Notes under the pieces: generated by a model
Database searches by the model: none
Told to the model about the DNA's origin: nothing
What the model saw: the letters and a program-made list of their open reading frames with translations, nothing else
Assembly: GCA_910579935.1 (NCBI GenBank)
Contig: CAJTVQ010000006.1
Coordinates: forward strand, 62,001 to 126,000
Length of the DNA: 64,000 nucleotides
Direction of reading: 5' to 3'
Origin: an uncultured Lachnospiraceae bacterium
Lineage (GTDB): Bacteria > Bacillota > Clostridia > Lachnospirales > Lachnospiraceae
Position numbers and translations under genes: made by a program
Shown: piece after piece, positions 40,921 to 50,505 of the stretch
Layout: the number at the start of each line of letters is the position of its first letter
Numbering within the stretch: position 1 is the first letter of the stretch

Positions 40921-43398
40921 ATGCTGGTAAAAGAACTGAACGGGATTTGGAAATTGCGGATATTGGGAGAAAATGTGTATGGGATACCGGAGGATTATAT
41001 CGATGCAGAAGTACCCGGCTCTGTATACGGAACGCTGCTTGAAAAAGGGATGATGCCTGACCCGTATTACCGCGATAACGAGCTGGATGCACTGAAATTG
41101 ATGGAAAATGATTTTGAGTATGTGACGGAAGTAGATGTGGATGGCAGTCTGTTGGAAGCGGACGGGCTGCTGCTGCGGTTTGAAGGGCTGGACACACTGG
41201 CAGATATTTACTGGAACGGGGAATATCTCGGACACGCCTGCAATATGTACCGAACCTGGGAGTACGAACTTTCGGAGGTGGCGAAGGCCGGAAGGAATGA
41301 ACTGAAAGTGGTGCTTTTTTCGCCTGTCCGTTATTGCAGGGAGGAAAATGAGAAGGTGTATACCGGAGGCAGCTGGGACTGTATAGACGGATTCCCCCAC
41401 TTGAGGAAAGCTCACTGCATGTCAGGATGGGATTGGGGGCCGAGGCTGCCCGATGCCGGAATTTTCAGGGATGCTGCGCTTTTGGCCGTGGAAAAGGCAC
41501 GTCTTGAGTCGGTGTATGTGTCGCAGGTGCATGGGGAAAAGGTAGCGGAACTGGATTTTGACGTGACGGTGGAACTGTTTGGGGAGACGGAAGAGGAAAC
41601 TGCGGTGAAAGTAAAAGTAACCGGACCGGACGGAAGGAGCTTTGAACCAAAGCGAAGAGACGGGGAAGGAGCGGATGCTTATAAGGTTCGGATTGAAAAT
41701 CCGGATTTATGGTGGCCGAACGGCTATGGGGAACAGCCGTTATACCGTGCGGAGGTAAGGCTGGAAGCCCGTGACGGAAAGCTGTTAGACCGGTGGGAGC
41801 GGCGTATCGGACTGCGCACGATGACTGTAAATACCGAAGCGGATGAGTGGGGAAACTGTTTTGCCCATGAAGTAAACGGCGTGAAGATATTTGCCATGGG
41901 CGCGGATTATATTCCCGAGGACAATATCCTGGGCCGCGTGACCGCGAAGCGGACGCGGAAACTGCTGGAGGACTGTGTGGAGGCAAATTATAACTGTATC
42001 CGTGTCTGGGGCGGCGGTTATTACCTGAATGATTTTTTCTATGATATCTGTGACGAGCTGGGACTTGTGGTCTGGCAGGATTTTATGTTTGCCTGTGCAT
42101 CTTATGAGCTGAATGATGAATTTGAGGCCAATATTGCGGCGGAAATCAGGGAGAATGTAAGGCGGCTCCGGCATCATGCCTGTCTCGGGATTTGGTGCGG
42201 AAACAATGAGATGGAGACGCAGACGTTAGACAAGGCGTGGAAACCTTCCGTCAAGCAGAAATATGACTATATTAAGATATTTGAATATCTGATTCCGAAG
42301 ATTCTGAAAGAAGAAGACCCGCAGACGTTTTACTGGCCCTCTTCTCCTTCTTCGGGCGGTAATTTTGACGATCCGTGGGATGAAAACAGGGGGGATACTC
42401 ATTATTGGGATGTATGGCACGGCAATAAACCTTTTACCGAATACCGGAAATTCCGGTTCCGTTATCTGTCGGAGTTCGGATTCCAGTCGTTTCCCTGCCT
42501 GAAAACGGTGGAGTCCTTTACGAAAGAGGAAGACCGGAATATTTTCTCAAGGGTGATGGAAATGCATCAGAGGAATCAGGCGGCAAACGGTAAGATCATG
42601 AATTATCTGTCGGCAACCTATCTTTACCCCAAGGATTTTGACAGTCTGCTGTATGCGTCCCAGCTGCTGCAGGCGGATGCCATCCGGTACGGGGTGGAGC
42701 ATTTCAGAAGGTACCGGGGACGTTGTATGGGGGCGGTGGTATGGCAGCTGAACGATATCTGGCCGGTAGCTTCCTGGTCCAGCATTGATTATTACGGCCG
42801 GTGGAAAGCCCTTCATTATGCGGAAAAGAGGATGTTTGCCCCGGTGATGGTTTCCTGCGAAGAAAAGGGGGAAGTCAGTGAACGGCCTTTCTGCACTGCC
42901 CAGCCGGCGCCCTTCGAGAAGTCGGCAAGGTTTCATGTGGCAAATGAAACGATGGAAGAAGTATGCGGGGAAGTATGCTGGCAGTTAAGGAATCCCGACA
43001 GCAGCGTATTGGCGGAAGGCAGGGAGAACGTGACGGTTCCCCCGCTGTCCGGTGTATGGCTGGAAAAAATGGATCTTGCGGCTTATGACGAATTGTCGGT
43101 AAATCTGGATTATGCTTTTGTGATGGACGGGAAAACGGTGTCTTCCGGTAACTGCCTGTTTACTGCACCCAAGCATTACCATTTCTTAAATCCGCATTTA
43201 TCCTGCCATGCGGAGGGAGACGAGATTGCAGTGAGGGCGGAGGCTTTTGCCCAAAAAGTCTGCATTGAAGGCGTGGACGGGGATATCCGGCTGGAGGATA
43301 ACTTTTTTGACATGCAGGCAGGAGAAAAGAGGGTAAAGATTACGGAAGGAAATGCAAAAACCTTCCGGGTGCGGTCGGTATACGATATAGCACATTAA
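40921..43398 (+). CDS. beta-mannosidase, glycoside hydrolase family 2
   Basis: This is an 825-residue intracellular enzyme (no signal peptide) that removes terminal beta-mannose from oligosaccharides. MLVKELNGIWKLRILGEN and the sugar-binding domain come first. GDWDWGP-like CMSGWDWGPRLPDAGIFR and LWWPNGYGEQPLY are beta-mannosidase-typical. The catalytic acid/base is in GIWCGNNEMETQ and the nucleophile in YLSEFGFQSFPCLK. Length and domain order are typical for GH2 mannosidases. AAGGAAAG lies before ATG 40921. It stands 171 bases ahead of the MoxR cluster and is probably independent of it. Confidence 0.95.
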   Translation: MLVKELNGIWKLRILGENVYGIPEDYIDAEVPGSVYGTLLEKGMMPDPYYRDNELDALKLMENDFEYVTEVDVDGSLLEADGLLLRFEGLDTLADIYWNGEYLGHACNMYRTWEYELSEVAKAGRNELKVVLFSPVRYCREENEKVYTGGSWDCIDGFPHLRKAHCMSGWDWGPRLPDAGIFRDAALLAVEKARLESVYVSQVHGEKVAELDFDVTVELFGETEEETAVKVKVTGPDGRSFEPKRRDGEGADAYKVRIENPDLWWPNGYGEQPLYRAEVRLEARDGKLLDRWERRIGLRTMTVNTEADEWGNCFAHEVNGVKIFAMGADYIPEDNILGRVTAKRTRKLLEDCVEANYNCIRVWGGGYYLNDFFYDICDELGLVVWQDFMFACASYELNDEFEANIAAEIRENVRRLRHHACLGIWCGNNEMETQTLDKAWKPSVKQKYDYIKIFEYLIPKILKEEDPQTFYWPSSPSSGGNFDDPWDENRGDTHYWDVWHGNKPFTEYRKFRFRYLSEFGFQSFPCLKTVESFTKEEDRNIFSRVMEMHQRNQAANGKIMNYLSATYLYPKDFDSLLYASQLLQADAIRYGVEHFRRYRGRCMGAVVWQLNDIWPVASWSSIDYYGRWKALHYAEKRMFAPVMVSCEEKGEVSERPFCTAQPAPFEKSARFHVANETMEEVCGEVCWQLRNPDSSVLAEGRENVTVPPLSGVWLEKMDLAAYDELSVNLDYAFVMDGKTVSSGNCLFTAPKHYHFLNPHLSCHAEGDEIAVRAEAFAQKVCIEGVDGDIRLEDNFFDMQAGEKRVKITEGNAKTFRVRSVYDIAH

Positions 43399-43569
43399 AA
43401 GGCCATTGGCGGAACTGGAAAAAACAGCAGAAGCCCGGACAGCCCCCAGAGGAAATTACGGCTGCGGAGCAGACGGAATTTTCTCTGCCGAAAAGGGGCT
43501 GGAAGGGCGGATGCGGAACTGGAATAAGTTCTGGGAGAAGATTTACGGAACTGGAATAGGAAGATCAAA

Positions 43570-44679
43570 ATGCAGGAAAGCATAAAACCACCCATAGAGG
43601 TAAGATACAAAGAAGAACTGGAAGCGCTGAGGAACACGGACACGGGCCGCAGGCCGGAAAACTGGCTGATGTCGCCCAAGGCAGTCCGGACCTTTTTGCT
43701 GGGCAGTCCCCAACCCGTTGTGTATGAAGGCAGAGAATATCAAATCGAAAAAAAATATTTCGGAAACGATGCGCTGGTAGAGCGCTGCATTGTCACGCTG
43801 GCCGGAAACCGCGGACTGATGCTGGTAGGGGAGCCGGGAACGGCTAAGACAATGCTTTCGGAAATGCTTTCGGCAGCCATCAGCGGGGTCAGCACGAATA
43901 CGATTCAGGGAACGGCGGGAACCACGGAGGATATGATCAAATATTCATGGAACTATGCGCTTCTTCTGGCGAAAGGGCCGAGTCGGGAAGCGCTGGTTCC
44001 GTCTCCTCTTTATGTGGGAATGGAAAAAGGGATTCTGACAAGATTCGAAGAGATTACGAGAACACCGGCGGAAATACAGGACAGTCTGATCAGTGTCCTG
44101 AGCGATAAAGTGCTGAATGTGCCGGAACTGGGCGATGAGGGATTTCTGTTTGCCCGTCCCGGTTTCAACGTGATCGGAACAGCCAATACGAGGGATAAAG
44201 GCGTCAACGAAATGAGCAGCGCCCTGAAAAGACGTTTCAATTTTGAAACGGTGACACCGGTCAGGGATGTGTCCATGGAGAAACAGATCATACTGAATGA
44301 GGTCGGCAGGTTGACGGTAGAAAACAAGATTCAGATGGAGGCGGATGAGGATGTGGCGCAGCTGCTTGCATCCACCTATCATGAACTGAGGGAAGGGGTT
44401 TCCGCATACGGGCACAGGATCGATAAGCCTGCAGCGGTCATGAGCACGGCGGAAGCGGTTTCCGTCTATTATCAGACGATGCTCACCGGTTATTACTACG
44501 GAAAGGGAGAGATGGATGTGGACTGCCTGGTCCAGAACCTGGTAGGGGCGGTTTCCAAGGAAAATAAAGAAGATCTGGAAAAAGTGAAGGGGTACTTCAA
44601 TACGGTCATTAAGGATAAAAGCAGCAAAGAGGGTGGATTATGGAAACGATATTACGAAGCGAGGAAATGGCTGAAATAA
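43570..44679 (+). CDS. MoxR-type AAA+ ATPase (YehL-like)
   Basis: This is a 369-residue AAA+ chaperone-like ATPase. Walker A GEPGTAKT (residues 87-94), Walker B-like ILTRFEEI (155-162), sensor 1 GTANTRD (203-209) and the arginine finger ALKRRFNFE are present. The family works with VWA-domain partners to remodel or load cofactors into target proteins. It is the first gene of a cluster with DUF5682, VWA, SWIM and DUF4132 genes, the same content as yehL and its neighbours in E. coli. The next gene starts 40 bases before its end. A set of three short GGAACTGGAA motifs lies just upstream (43410-43560). Confidence 0.93.
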   Translation: MQESIKPPIEVRYKEELEALRNTDTGRRPENWLMSPKAVRTFLLGSPQPVVYEGREYQIEKKYFGNDALVERCIVTLAGNRGLMLVGEPGTAKTMLSEMLSAAISGVSTNTIQGTAGTTEDMIKYSWNYALLLAKGPSREALVPSPLYVGMEKGILTRFEEITRTPAEIQDSLISVLSDKVLNVPELGDEGFLFARPGFNVIGTANTRDKGVNEMSSALKRRFNFETVTPVRDVSMEKQIILNEVGRLTVENKIQMEADEDVAQLLASTYHELREGVSAYGHRIDKPAAVMSTAEAVSVYYQTMLTGYYYGKGEMDVDCLVQNLVGAVSKENKEDLEKVKGYFNTVIKDKSSKEGGLWKRYYEARKWLK

Positions 44680-47159
44680 TGCTGCTTCCGGTGCGTCACC
44701 ACAGTCCGGCATGTTCGTTCCAAATCGAGAGGGTGATCAAAGAATGGAAACCGTCGGCGGTTCTGATAGAAGGGCCGGATAATGCCAATGCACTGATTCC
44801 GGTCATGGCGGATGAAGACACAAAGGGCCCCTTTGCCATCTATTATTCCTATCATGACAGAACGGGAAAGATATCGGAGGAAAAGGAGCACTATAAGTGT
44901 TATTATCCGTTTCTGGAATATTCGCCGGAACTAACGGCCCTGCGTGCGGCGGCACGGGAAGGGCTTTTTGCAGCATTCATTGATTTGCCTTATGGGGATA
45001 TCCTTGCGGCGTCCGCAAAAGGCAAAGGGCTGTTAAAGGAGGAGGGAAAGAACAACTATAACGATGACTACCTGCTTTCCAGAAATGCGTATATCGGGCA
45101 GCTTTGTCAAAAAACAGGGCTTCGGAATTTTGATGAGTTCTGGGAGAAATATTTTGAACTAAACGGGCTTTATGAAGACAGCGGTACCTGGTTTTCCCAT
45201 TTGCTTGTGTATTGTGAACTGGCGAGAAAAAATACGCCTGACAGGGTACTGCAGGAAGAGGGCTGTCTGGAGCGGGAAGCCCATATGGCCGCACGAGTGG
45301 CACAGTGGGCGGCAGGACAGGGGGAGGAAAACCGGGCAAAAGTGGAAGGAAAAGGAAGACAGACTACGGAAATGCAAGGAGGAATCGAAGCGCAGAAGGC
45401 GGGAGCGTGGAGGCGGATACTTGTGATAACCGGCGGCTTTCATACGCCGGGGCTTAGGGAGAGGCTTTCGGATGAGGGATGGGCGGAAACGGTGAAAGCG
45501 GCAAAACGCCTTGCCGGCAAAACGTCGGACAGGGACCAGAATGTCTATATGATGCCTTATTCCATGGAAGCGGCGGATGCTTTGAACGGATATGCCAGCG
45601 GTATGCCATTTACGGGATTTTATCAGAAGATATGGGACGGGATGAAAGAGACGGAAGAACCGTATAAAAAGGCCGTGCTGGATATGCTGGCAGCTTCCGG
45701 CAAAGAGGTCAGGAAGAAGGAAGGCAGTCTTTCCACCTATGATGAAATCTGCGCATGGCAGATGGCACAGGGGCTTAGTGAACTGCGGGGAAAAACCCAG
45801 CCGGGGGCCTATGAATTATGGGATGCGGTTTTATCGTCCTATGTGAAGGGGGAGTACAATATCGCCGCCGATATGCCGCTCAGGACTTTGCGGAGGCTGA
45901 TGACGGGACAGGGTATGGGAAAACTCTGCAGATGGGCGGACGAGCCGCCCATTCTCCATGATTTTAAACTGCAGTGTAAGAGTTTTGGCTTAAAGGCGCA
46001 TTCCACGGTGGAAACAGAGGTGACGCTGTCCGTCTTTTCCGGAAAAAAACACCGGAACATGAGCCGGTTCCTGCACCGGACCGTATTTTTGGGAACTTCG
46101 TTTGCAAAGCGTGTGAAAGGGCCCGATCTTCAGCTGAAAAAAGATAAAAACCTGGTGCGGGAAATATGGAAATACAGGTGGAACACACAGGTTCCGGCGG
46201 CTTTGATCGACGTATCGGTTCATGGAGCGACGGTAGAGGAAGCGGCAGTCAGCCTGGTACAGGCGCAGCTAAAGAAAGAGATGGGAGCCGGAGAGGCGGC
46301 GGCGCTTCTGACAAGAGTATTCGAAATGGGACTGACGGAACAGATGGAGACGGTTTATGCACGGGTCCATGAACTGATTCTGCGGGATGGAGATTTTTAT
46401 TCCGCAGCAGATGCGCTGAAAGCACTTTTGATGATGGAAGAGCTGGAAGAACTTTACAGGTCGGGACTGGAAATGGCGCAGCTGCTTCATACCGGCGTGC
46501 GGAAGCTGATCGCACTGCTTCCGGCGATGACGGGCATAAAAGAGGAAAATCTCGGAAGCTGTATGGATGCCATGAAACTGCTGTATCAGGTCACGGGCAG
46601 AAACGGTGCGGGTATGGGACAGGAAAAAGAAGCTTATTACGAAGCACTGTACCGGATGCTGCAGGACTGTGGGATTCATGCGGGGCTGCATGGCTGTATC
46701 CATGGAATTTTGTACGGAAGCGGCAGGGAGACGGCAGAGGATGTGGAAAAAGCCTGCAGGGGCTATCTGACGGGAACGAAGGAGCAGATGCTGCAGACGG
46801 CGGTATTTTTCAGGGGATTGTTTTATACGGCCCGGGACCTGATCTTTATCGGCGGGAAATTTTTGGAAATGCTGGACGGTTTCTTCGGACAGCTGGGGGA
46901 AGCGGAGTTCATGGAACTGCTTCCCCAGCTGCATATGGCGTTTACTTATTTTACGCCGGCGGAAACAGACCGGATTGCGGAGATGGCGGCAGGGCTTCAC
47001 GGAAAGGGCGGAGAAGAGCTGATGCGGCGCGGGGAGATTATGCCGGACTGGTATGCGTACGGCAGGGAACTGGATGCTTATGCGGCAGAATGTATGGGAC
47101 AGAGCGTATGGGGACGGCAGGGAAAGGAGCAGCGGAATGGGGACATATGGGACGGATGA
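44640..47159 (+). CDS. DUF5682 family protein (YehM-like)
   Basis: This is an 839-residue soluble protein. Near the start LPVRHHSPACSFQIER and VLIEGPDNANALIP, and near residue 265 VITGGFHTPGL, with EREAHMAAR between them, give a His/Glu/Arg pattern. It resembles the TIKI/TraB/erythromycin-esterase-like hydrolase superfamily, whose members use such residues for metal binding; the likeness is my inference. The C-terminal 450 residues are helical repeats. GAGGGTGG is before ATG 44640, inside the end of the MoxR gene. It is probably translationally coupled and part of one complex with MoxR and VWA proteins. Confidence 0.85.
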   Translation: METILRSEEMAEIMLLPVRHHSPACSFQIERVIKEWKPSAVLIEGPDNANALIPVMADEDTKGPFAIYYSYHDRTGKISEEKEHYKCYYPFLEYSPELTALRAAAREGLFAAFIDLPYGDILAASAKGKGLLKEEGKNNYNDDYLLSRNAYIGQLCQKTGLRNFDEFWEKYFELNGLYEDSGTWFSHLLVYCELARKNTPDRVLQEEGCLEREAHMAARVAQWAAGQGEENRAKVEGKGRQTTEMQGGIEAQKAGAWRRILVITGGFHTPGLRERLSDEGWAETVKAAKRLAGKTSDRDQNVYMMPYSMEAADALNGYASGMPFTGFYQKIWDGMKETEEPYKKAVLDMLAASGKEVRKKEGSLSTYDEICAWQMAQGLSELRGKTQPGAYELWDAVLSSYVKGEYNIAADMPLRTLRRLMTGQGMGKLCRWADEPPILHDFKLQCKSFGLKAHSTVETEVTLSVFSGKKHRNMSRFLHRTVFLGTSFAKRVKGPDLQLKKDKNLVREIWKYRWNTQVPAALIDVSVHGATVEEAAVSLVQAQLKKEMGAGEAAALLTRVFEMGLTEQMETVYARVHELILRDGDFYSAADALKALLMMEELEELYRSGLEMAQLLHTGVRKLIALLPAMTGIKEENLGSCMDAMKLLYQVTGRNGAGMGQEKEAYYEALYRMLQDCGIHAGLHGCIHGILYGSGRETAEDVEKACRGYLTGTKEQMLQTAVFFRGLFYTARDLIFIGGKFLEMLDGFFGQLGEAEFMELLPQLHMAFTYFTPAETDRIAEMAAGLHGKGGEELMRRGEIMPDWYAYGRELDAYAAECMGQSVWGRQGKEQRNGDIWDG

Positions 47160-48273
47160 GCAGGAAATTTTAAACCGATGGCGACTTGTGCTGGGGAAAT
47201 ATGCTTCAAAGCGCATTTCTTTTTCTTCAGAAGAACCGAAACTGATGGATATGGAGGAAGTATTGGATTATCTCTACGGGAGGGAATATGGGGAGGAACA
47301 GGAAATCCGGAAAGAGCGCAGCGGCGGAAGCGGGGATTCCCGGCTGACGGTTCCCTGCTGGCTTTCCAAAGTAAAGAAGCTGTTTCCGAAACAGACCGTG
47401 GAGATCATGGAGCGCCATGCGCTGGAGCGGTACAACATGACGGAGCTGCTGACCGATCCGGAGGTGCTGCGGAAGCTGGAACCGAATAAAGACCTTCTGA
47501 AAACAATCCTTCAGTTAAAGCATATGATGAAGGGAGAGGTGCTTGTCCTGGCCAGGGAGATCGTGCGTAAGGTGGCGGAGGAACTGACGCGGAAACTGGA
47601 GCAGGAGATGCAGAAATCCTTTTTCGGCCGTCTGAACCGGAATGCCGGCAGTCCGGTGAGGTCGATCCGGAATCTGGATGTGAAAAAGACGATCCGGCAG
47701 AATCTGAAACATTATGACACGGAGCGGGAACAACTGGTATTGAAGCAGGTTTATTTTAACTCCCGTATGAAGAAGTATAATCAGTGGCGTGTGATCATCT
47801 GTGTGGATGAAAGCGGTTCCATGCTGGATTCCGTCATTCACAGCGCAGTTATGGCCGGTATTTTTGCAAAACTTCCGATGCTGGATACCAGACTGGTCAT
47901 ATTTGATACAAATGTAGTGGATCTGAGCGGTTATGTCAGCGATCCGGTGGAAACGCTGATGAGTATCCAGCTGGGCGGCGGGACGAATATTGCGGGAGCG
48001 CTTTCTTATTGTGAACGTCTGATTGACTTTCCGTACCGGACGATGGTGGTTCTCATTTCGGACCTGTATGAAGGAGGCGGCTATCAGAATCTGTATCAGG
48101 TCAGCAGGGGCATCATAGAGAGCGGTGCGAAGCTGGTGGCACTGACGGCTTTGGATATGGAGGCCAATCCGAACTATGACAGGAGGGCGGCTGCGGTTCT
48201 GGCCGGTATGGGAGCTTCGGTGGGGGCGATGACGCCGGAAGAACTGGCGGAATTTATTGGAAAAGTGGTTTGA
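47137..48273 (+). CDS. VWA domain protein (YehP-like)
   Basis: This is a 378-residue protein. Residues 1-210 are helical and charged. From residue 218 a von Willebrand A domain has a complete MIDAS: DESGS (224-228), Thr 283 in GGGTNIAGA and Asp 309 in LISDLYEGGG. It should bind a divalent metal and an acidic ligand. It is the usual partner of MoxR ATPases. ATG 47137 has AAAGGAG upstream and overlaps the DUF5682 gene by 23 bases; the longer reading from 47053 is rejected. The next gene follows after 47 bases. Confidence 0.93.
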   Translation: MGTYGTDEQEILNRWRLVLGKYASKRISFSSEEPKLMDMEEVLDYLYGREYGEEQEIRKERSGGSGDSRLTVPCWLSKVKKLFPKQTVEIMERHALERYNMTELLTDPEVLRKLEPNKDLLKTILQLKHMMKGEVLVLAREIVRKVAEELTRKLEQEMQKSFFGRLNRNAGSPVRSIRNLDVKKTIRQNLKHYDTEREQLVLKQVYFNSRMKKYNQWRVIICVDESGSMLDSVIHSAVMAGIFAKLPMLDTRLVIFDTNVVDLSGYVSDPVETLMSIQLGGGTNIAGALSYCERLIDFPYRTMVVLISDLYEGGGYQNLYQVSRGIIESGAKLVALTALDMEANPNYDRRAAAVLAGMGASVGAMTPEELAEFIGKVV

Positions 48274-48320
48274 AGGCTGGGAAGCGTGGATAGGGGAACG
48301 AGGAAGAGGGATTACAGAGT

Positions 48321-50069
48321 ATGGACGACCGGAAAGCAGTATGGACGGATTTGGATGACGATTATCTGATCGGTATTTCAAATAAAGGAATTGTGAAACG
48401 CGCATATAAAGATAAAGAAGAGGGAGATTATGAGGTGCTTTGTGCAGGCGGGGAAGCGGAAGTGCGTGTGGGAAAAGAAACGGTCCGCATCCGGTTCCCG
48501 CTTGGGGAAAGTCAGTGCTCCTGTCCGTCGCGGACAATCTGCCGCCATGTGATATTGGGAATATTGGCGTGGAAAGAAAAGGAATGTGAGACGGAACAGG
48601 GAGCCGGCGGGAAAGCGGCGGAAAATCCGGCAGCAGACATGGAAGCAGAGAAGTCGGAAAAACCGCAGGCCGGCGGCATGAGGCAGGAGCTGTCAGAGGA
48701 AATCGCGGCATACCCTTTGGCAAACATACGCAGGATATTGGGCGGCAGGCGTTTGCAGGATATAGCCGGTCAGATAAAAGCAGGGCAGAAGCCGCGAATC
48801 ACTTATTCCAGTATTGTTACGGTATGTTTCCCGGAACAGGGAAATACGGTAAAGCTGCTGTCACCTCTGGAATATTCCTCCTGTACCTGTCACAAAAAAG
48901 AATTCTGCATACATAAGGCTGCCGCCGTGTTATGGTGCAAACAGGAAGCGGGACTGTTGTCTCTGGCAGAGGTGGAAGAGGAGACGGTGGAGCGGCCGGA
49001 GTTCGATACGGGGCAGATAAAAGAAGCCGCCGGACGGATGAAAGAGTTTTTGGAGGAACTGCTGAATACGGGATTGGCGCGGACTTCTCCAGATGTATTG
49101 GATTATCTGGAGCGGCTGGCCATCATCAGCCACAAGCTGCGTCTTGCCGGATCGGAAAGACAGTGGCGCGCATTAAGTGATTGCTATGGAAGTTATTTAA
49201 AGAGAAAAGCATCGTTCCGGACACAGGAACTGATGGACCGGCTGGCCGGTCTTTACAGAAGGGCGGAATTGCTGTGCGGAGCGGAGGACGGCAGGCAGAT
49301 CGCGGAATTGGCGGGGGAATTTAAAGCAGAGTATATACCTGTGGGAGATATGGATTTGGTTGGGATTGCCATGGAACCGTTCGAAAGCCGGACCGGATAT
49401 GAAGGGGAGACGGTATATTTTTTGGAAGAACATACGAAAGAATGGTATACTTATACTTATGCAAGGCCCGTATTTTACGAGAAGCAGGGAAGAAGGGGGC
49501 GGCAGGGGAAAACACAGGCGCCGTGGGGGCTGCCGCTTTCCCTGGAAGAACTGGCGGAGGCGCGTATCCATTTGACGGGGGTAAAATGCGACGGACGGGG
49601 AAGGCTTTCTTCCGGTCAGGAAACCAAAGGGGAACTGACGGGGGACAGGAAGCGCGGGGAGAACCGGCTGCGGGAGGAAGAGTTAGGCGGATGGCATTAC
49701 CGGGATTTTGGGAAGCTTTTTAAGGAACAGATAAGGAAAAAACGGAAGCCGTGGCTCAGGGAAGAGGGCGGAGAAGAGGAAGGGACGGAGCTGGTATTTA
49801 TAAGGCCGCAATTTTTTGATAAGGCAGTTTTTTCCGAAACGGAACAGAAACTGTCCATGAGCCTGTATGACGGAGCGGGAAAAGAGGTTGTGGTCGAGGT
49901 GGCGTATTCGGAAAAGGAATCGTGGGGGATTCGGTATCTGGAACGGGTGACAGAGGAAAATTGCCCCTGTTTTCTGGGGAAGATCTATCTGCGGGATGGA
50001 AGGATACGGATGTATCCGGTGGCCGTGTTTGAGAAGGGAGAGTTGGCTGAGGATGGAAGCAGGGAGTAA
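48321..50069 (+). CDS. protein with two SWIM zinc-finger motifs (YehQ-like)
   Basis: This is a 582-residue soluble protein. Two CxCx5CxH SWIM motifs: CSCPSRTICRH (C66, C68, C74, H76) and CTCHKKEFCIH (C188, C190, C196, H198). Between them is a Glu/Ala/Gly-rich spacer; after them a helical region and a C-terminal part rich in Glu/Arg. SWIM domains bind DNA or proteins. Most homologues I recall have a single motif, so the second is notable. It lies between the VWA gene and the 110-residue gene (17-base overlap). Confidence 0.88.
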   Translation: MDDRKAVWTDLDDDYLIGISNKGIVKRAYKDKEEGDYEVLCAGGEAEVRVGKETVRIRFPLGESQCSCPSRTICRHVILGILAWKEKECETEQGAGGKAAENPAADMEAEKSEKPQAGGMRQELSEEIAAYPLANIRRILGGRRLQDIAGQIKAGQKPRITYSSIVTVCFPEQGNTVKLLSPLEYSSCTCHKKEFCIHKAAAVLWCKQEAGLLSLAEVEEETVERPEFDTGQIKEAAGRMKEFLEELLNTGLARTSPDVLDYLERLAIISHKLRLAGSERQWRALSDCYGSYLKRKASFRTQELMDRLAGLYRRAELLCGAEDGRQIAELAGEFKAEYIPVGDMDLVGIAMEPFESRTGYEGETVYFLEEHTKEWYTYTYARPVFYEKQGRRGRQGKTQAPWGLPLSLEELAEARIHLTGVKCDGRGRLSSGQETKGELTGDRKRGENRLREEELGGWHYRDFGKLFKEQIRKKRKPWLREEGGEEEGTELVFIRPQFFDKAVFSETEQKLSMSLYDGAGKEVVVEVAYSEKESWGIRYLERVTEENCPCFLGKIYLRDGRIRMYPVAVFEKGELAEDGSRE

Positions 50070-50385
50070 AGAGGAAGTATTGGGAGAATTGGCGGAGGAT
50101 GTAAGGAATCTGTTGGAAGAAGTGTGTCAGAGCGGTTTTGATACCGTCCATGACAGTACGCTGGAGGCCCTGAAAGAGATGGGGAAACTGACGGAGCAGT
50201 ACGGGATGGCGTATTTATCAGCGATGCTGACGGAATTTGCTAAAGGACTGGATATGCGGCGGCACAGGACGGAACGGGAGCCGGATGGACTGGCGGGGCT
50301 GTATGCGAAGCTGAACGAATATTTGTATTTATGCAGGGAAAAGACGGCTTATGACATGGCATGGAATTATTATGTGAAAGAATGA
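50053..50385 (+). CDS. 110-residue helical protein of unknown function in the MoxR cluster
   Basis: ATG 50053 lies inside the end of the SWIM gene. The product (MEAGSKEEVLGELAED...) is almost wholly helical and acidic, with one Cys and a C-terminal YDMAWNYYVKE. There is no motif I recognise. Its tight coupling to the SWIM gene and position before the DUF4132 gene imply that it is a subunit or adaptor of the same machine. Its stop is followed immediately by a repeat family B fragment. Confidence 0.7.
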   Translation: MEAGSKEEVLGELAEDVRNLLEEVCQSGFDTVHDSTLEALKEMGKLTEQYGMAYLSAMLTEFAKGLDMRRHRTEREPDGLAGLYAKLNEYLYLCREKTAYDMAWNYYVKE

Positions 50386-50429
50386 GTTCCTAAGGAACTG
50401 TTAAGAAATAAATCTTTATAGTTCCTAAG
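50386..50429. repeat. dispersed repeat family B, short copy flanked by direct repeats
   Basis: About 26 bases of the B left end (GAACTGTTAAGAAATAAATC...) are framed by GTTCCTAAG at 50386-50394 and again at 50421-50429. This looks like a small insertion with a 9-base duplication or a solo end. It lies between two genes of the MoxR/DUF4132 cluster. Confidence 0.7.
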
Positions 50430-50505
50430 AGAAGAACAGGTTTGTGTCAGAGCTGCATCCGCAGACCTGAAGGGCGTGAAAAGCAGTGCAGAAATGAGGG
50501 AAATC

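Noticed and set aside
47515..48723. Long minus-strand open frame (402 codons)
   Set aside because: It is antisense to the VWA and SWIM genes; the plus-strand proteins have clear domains and this frame has none.
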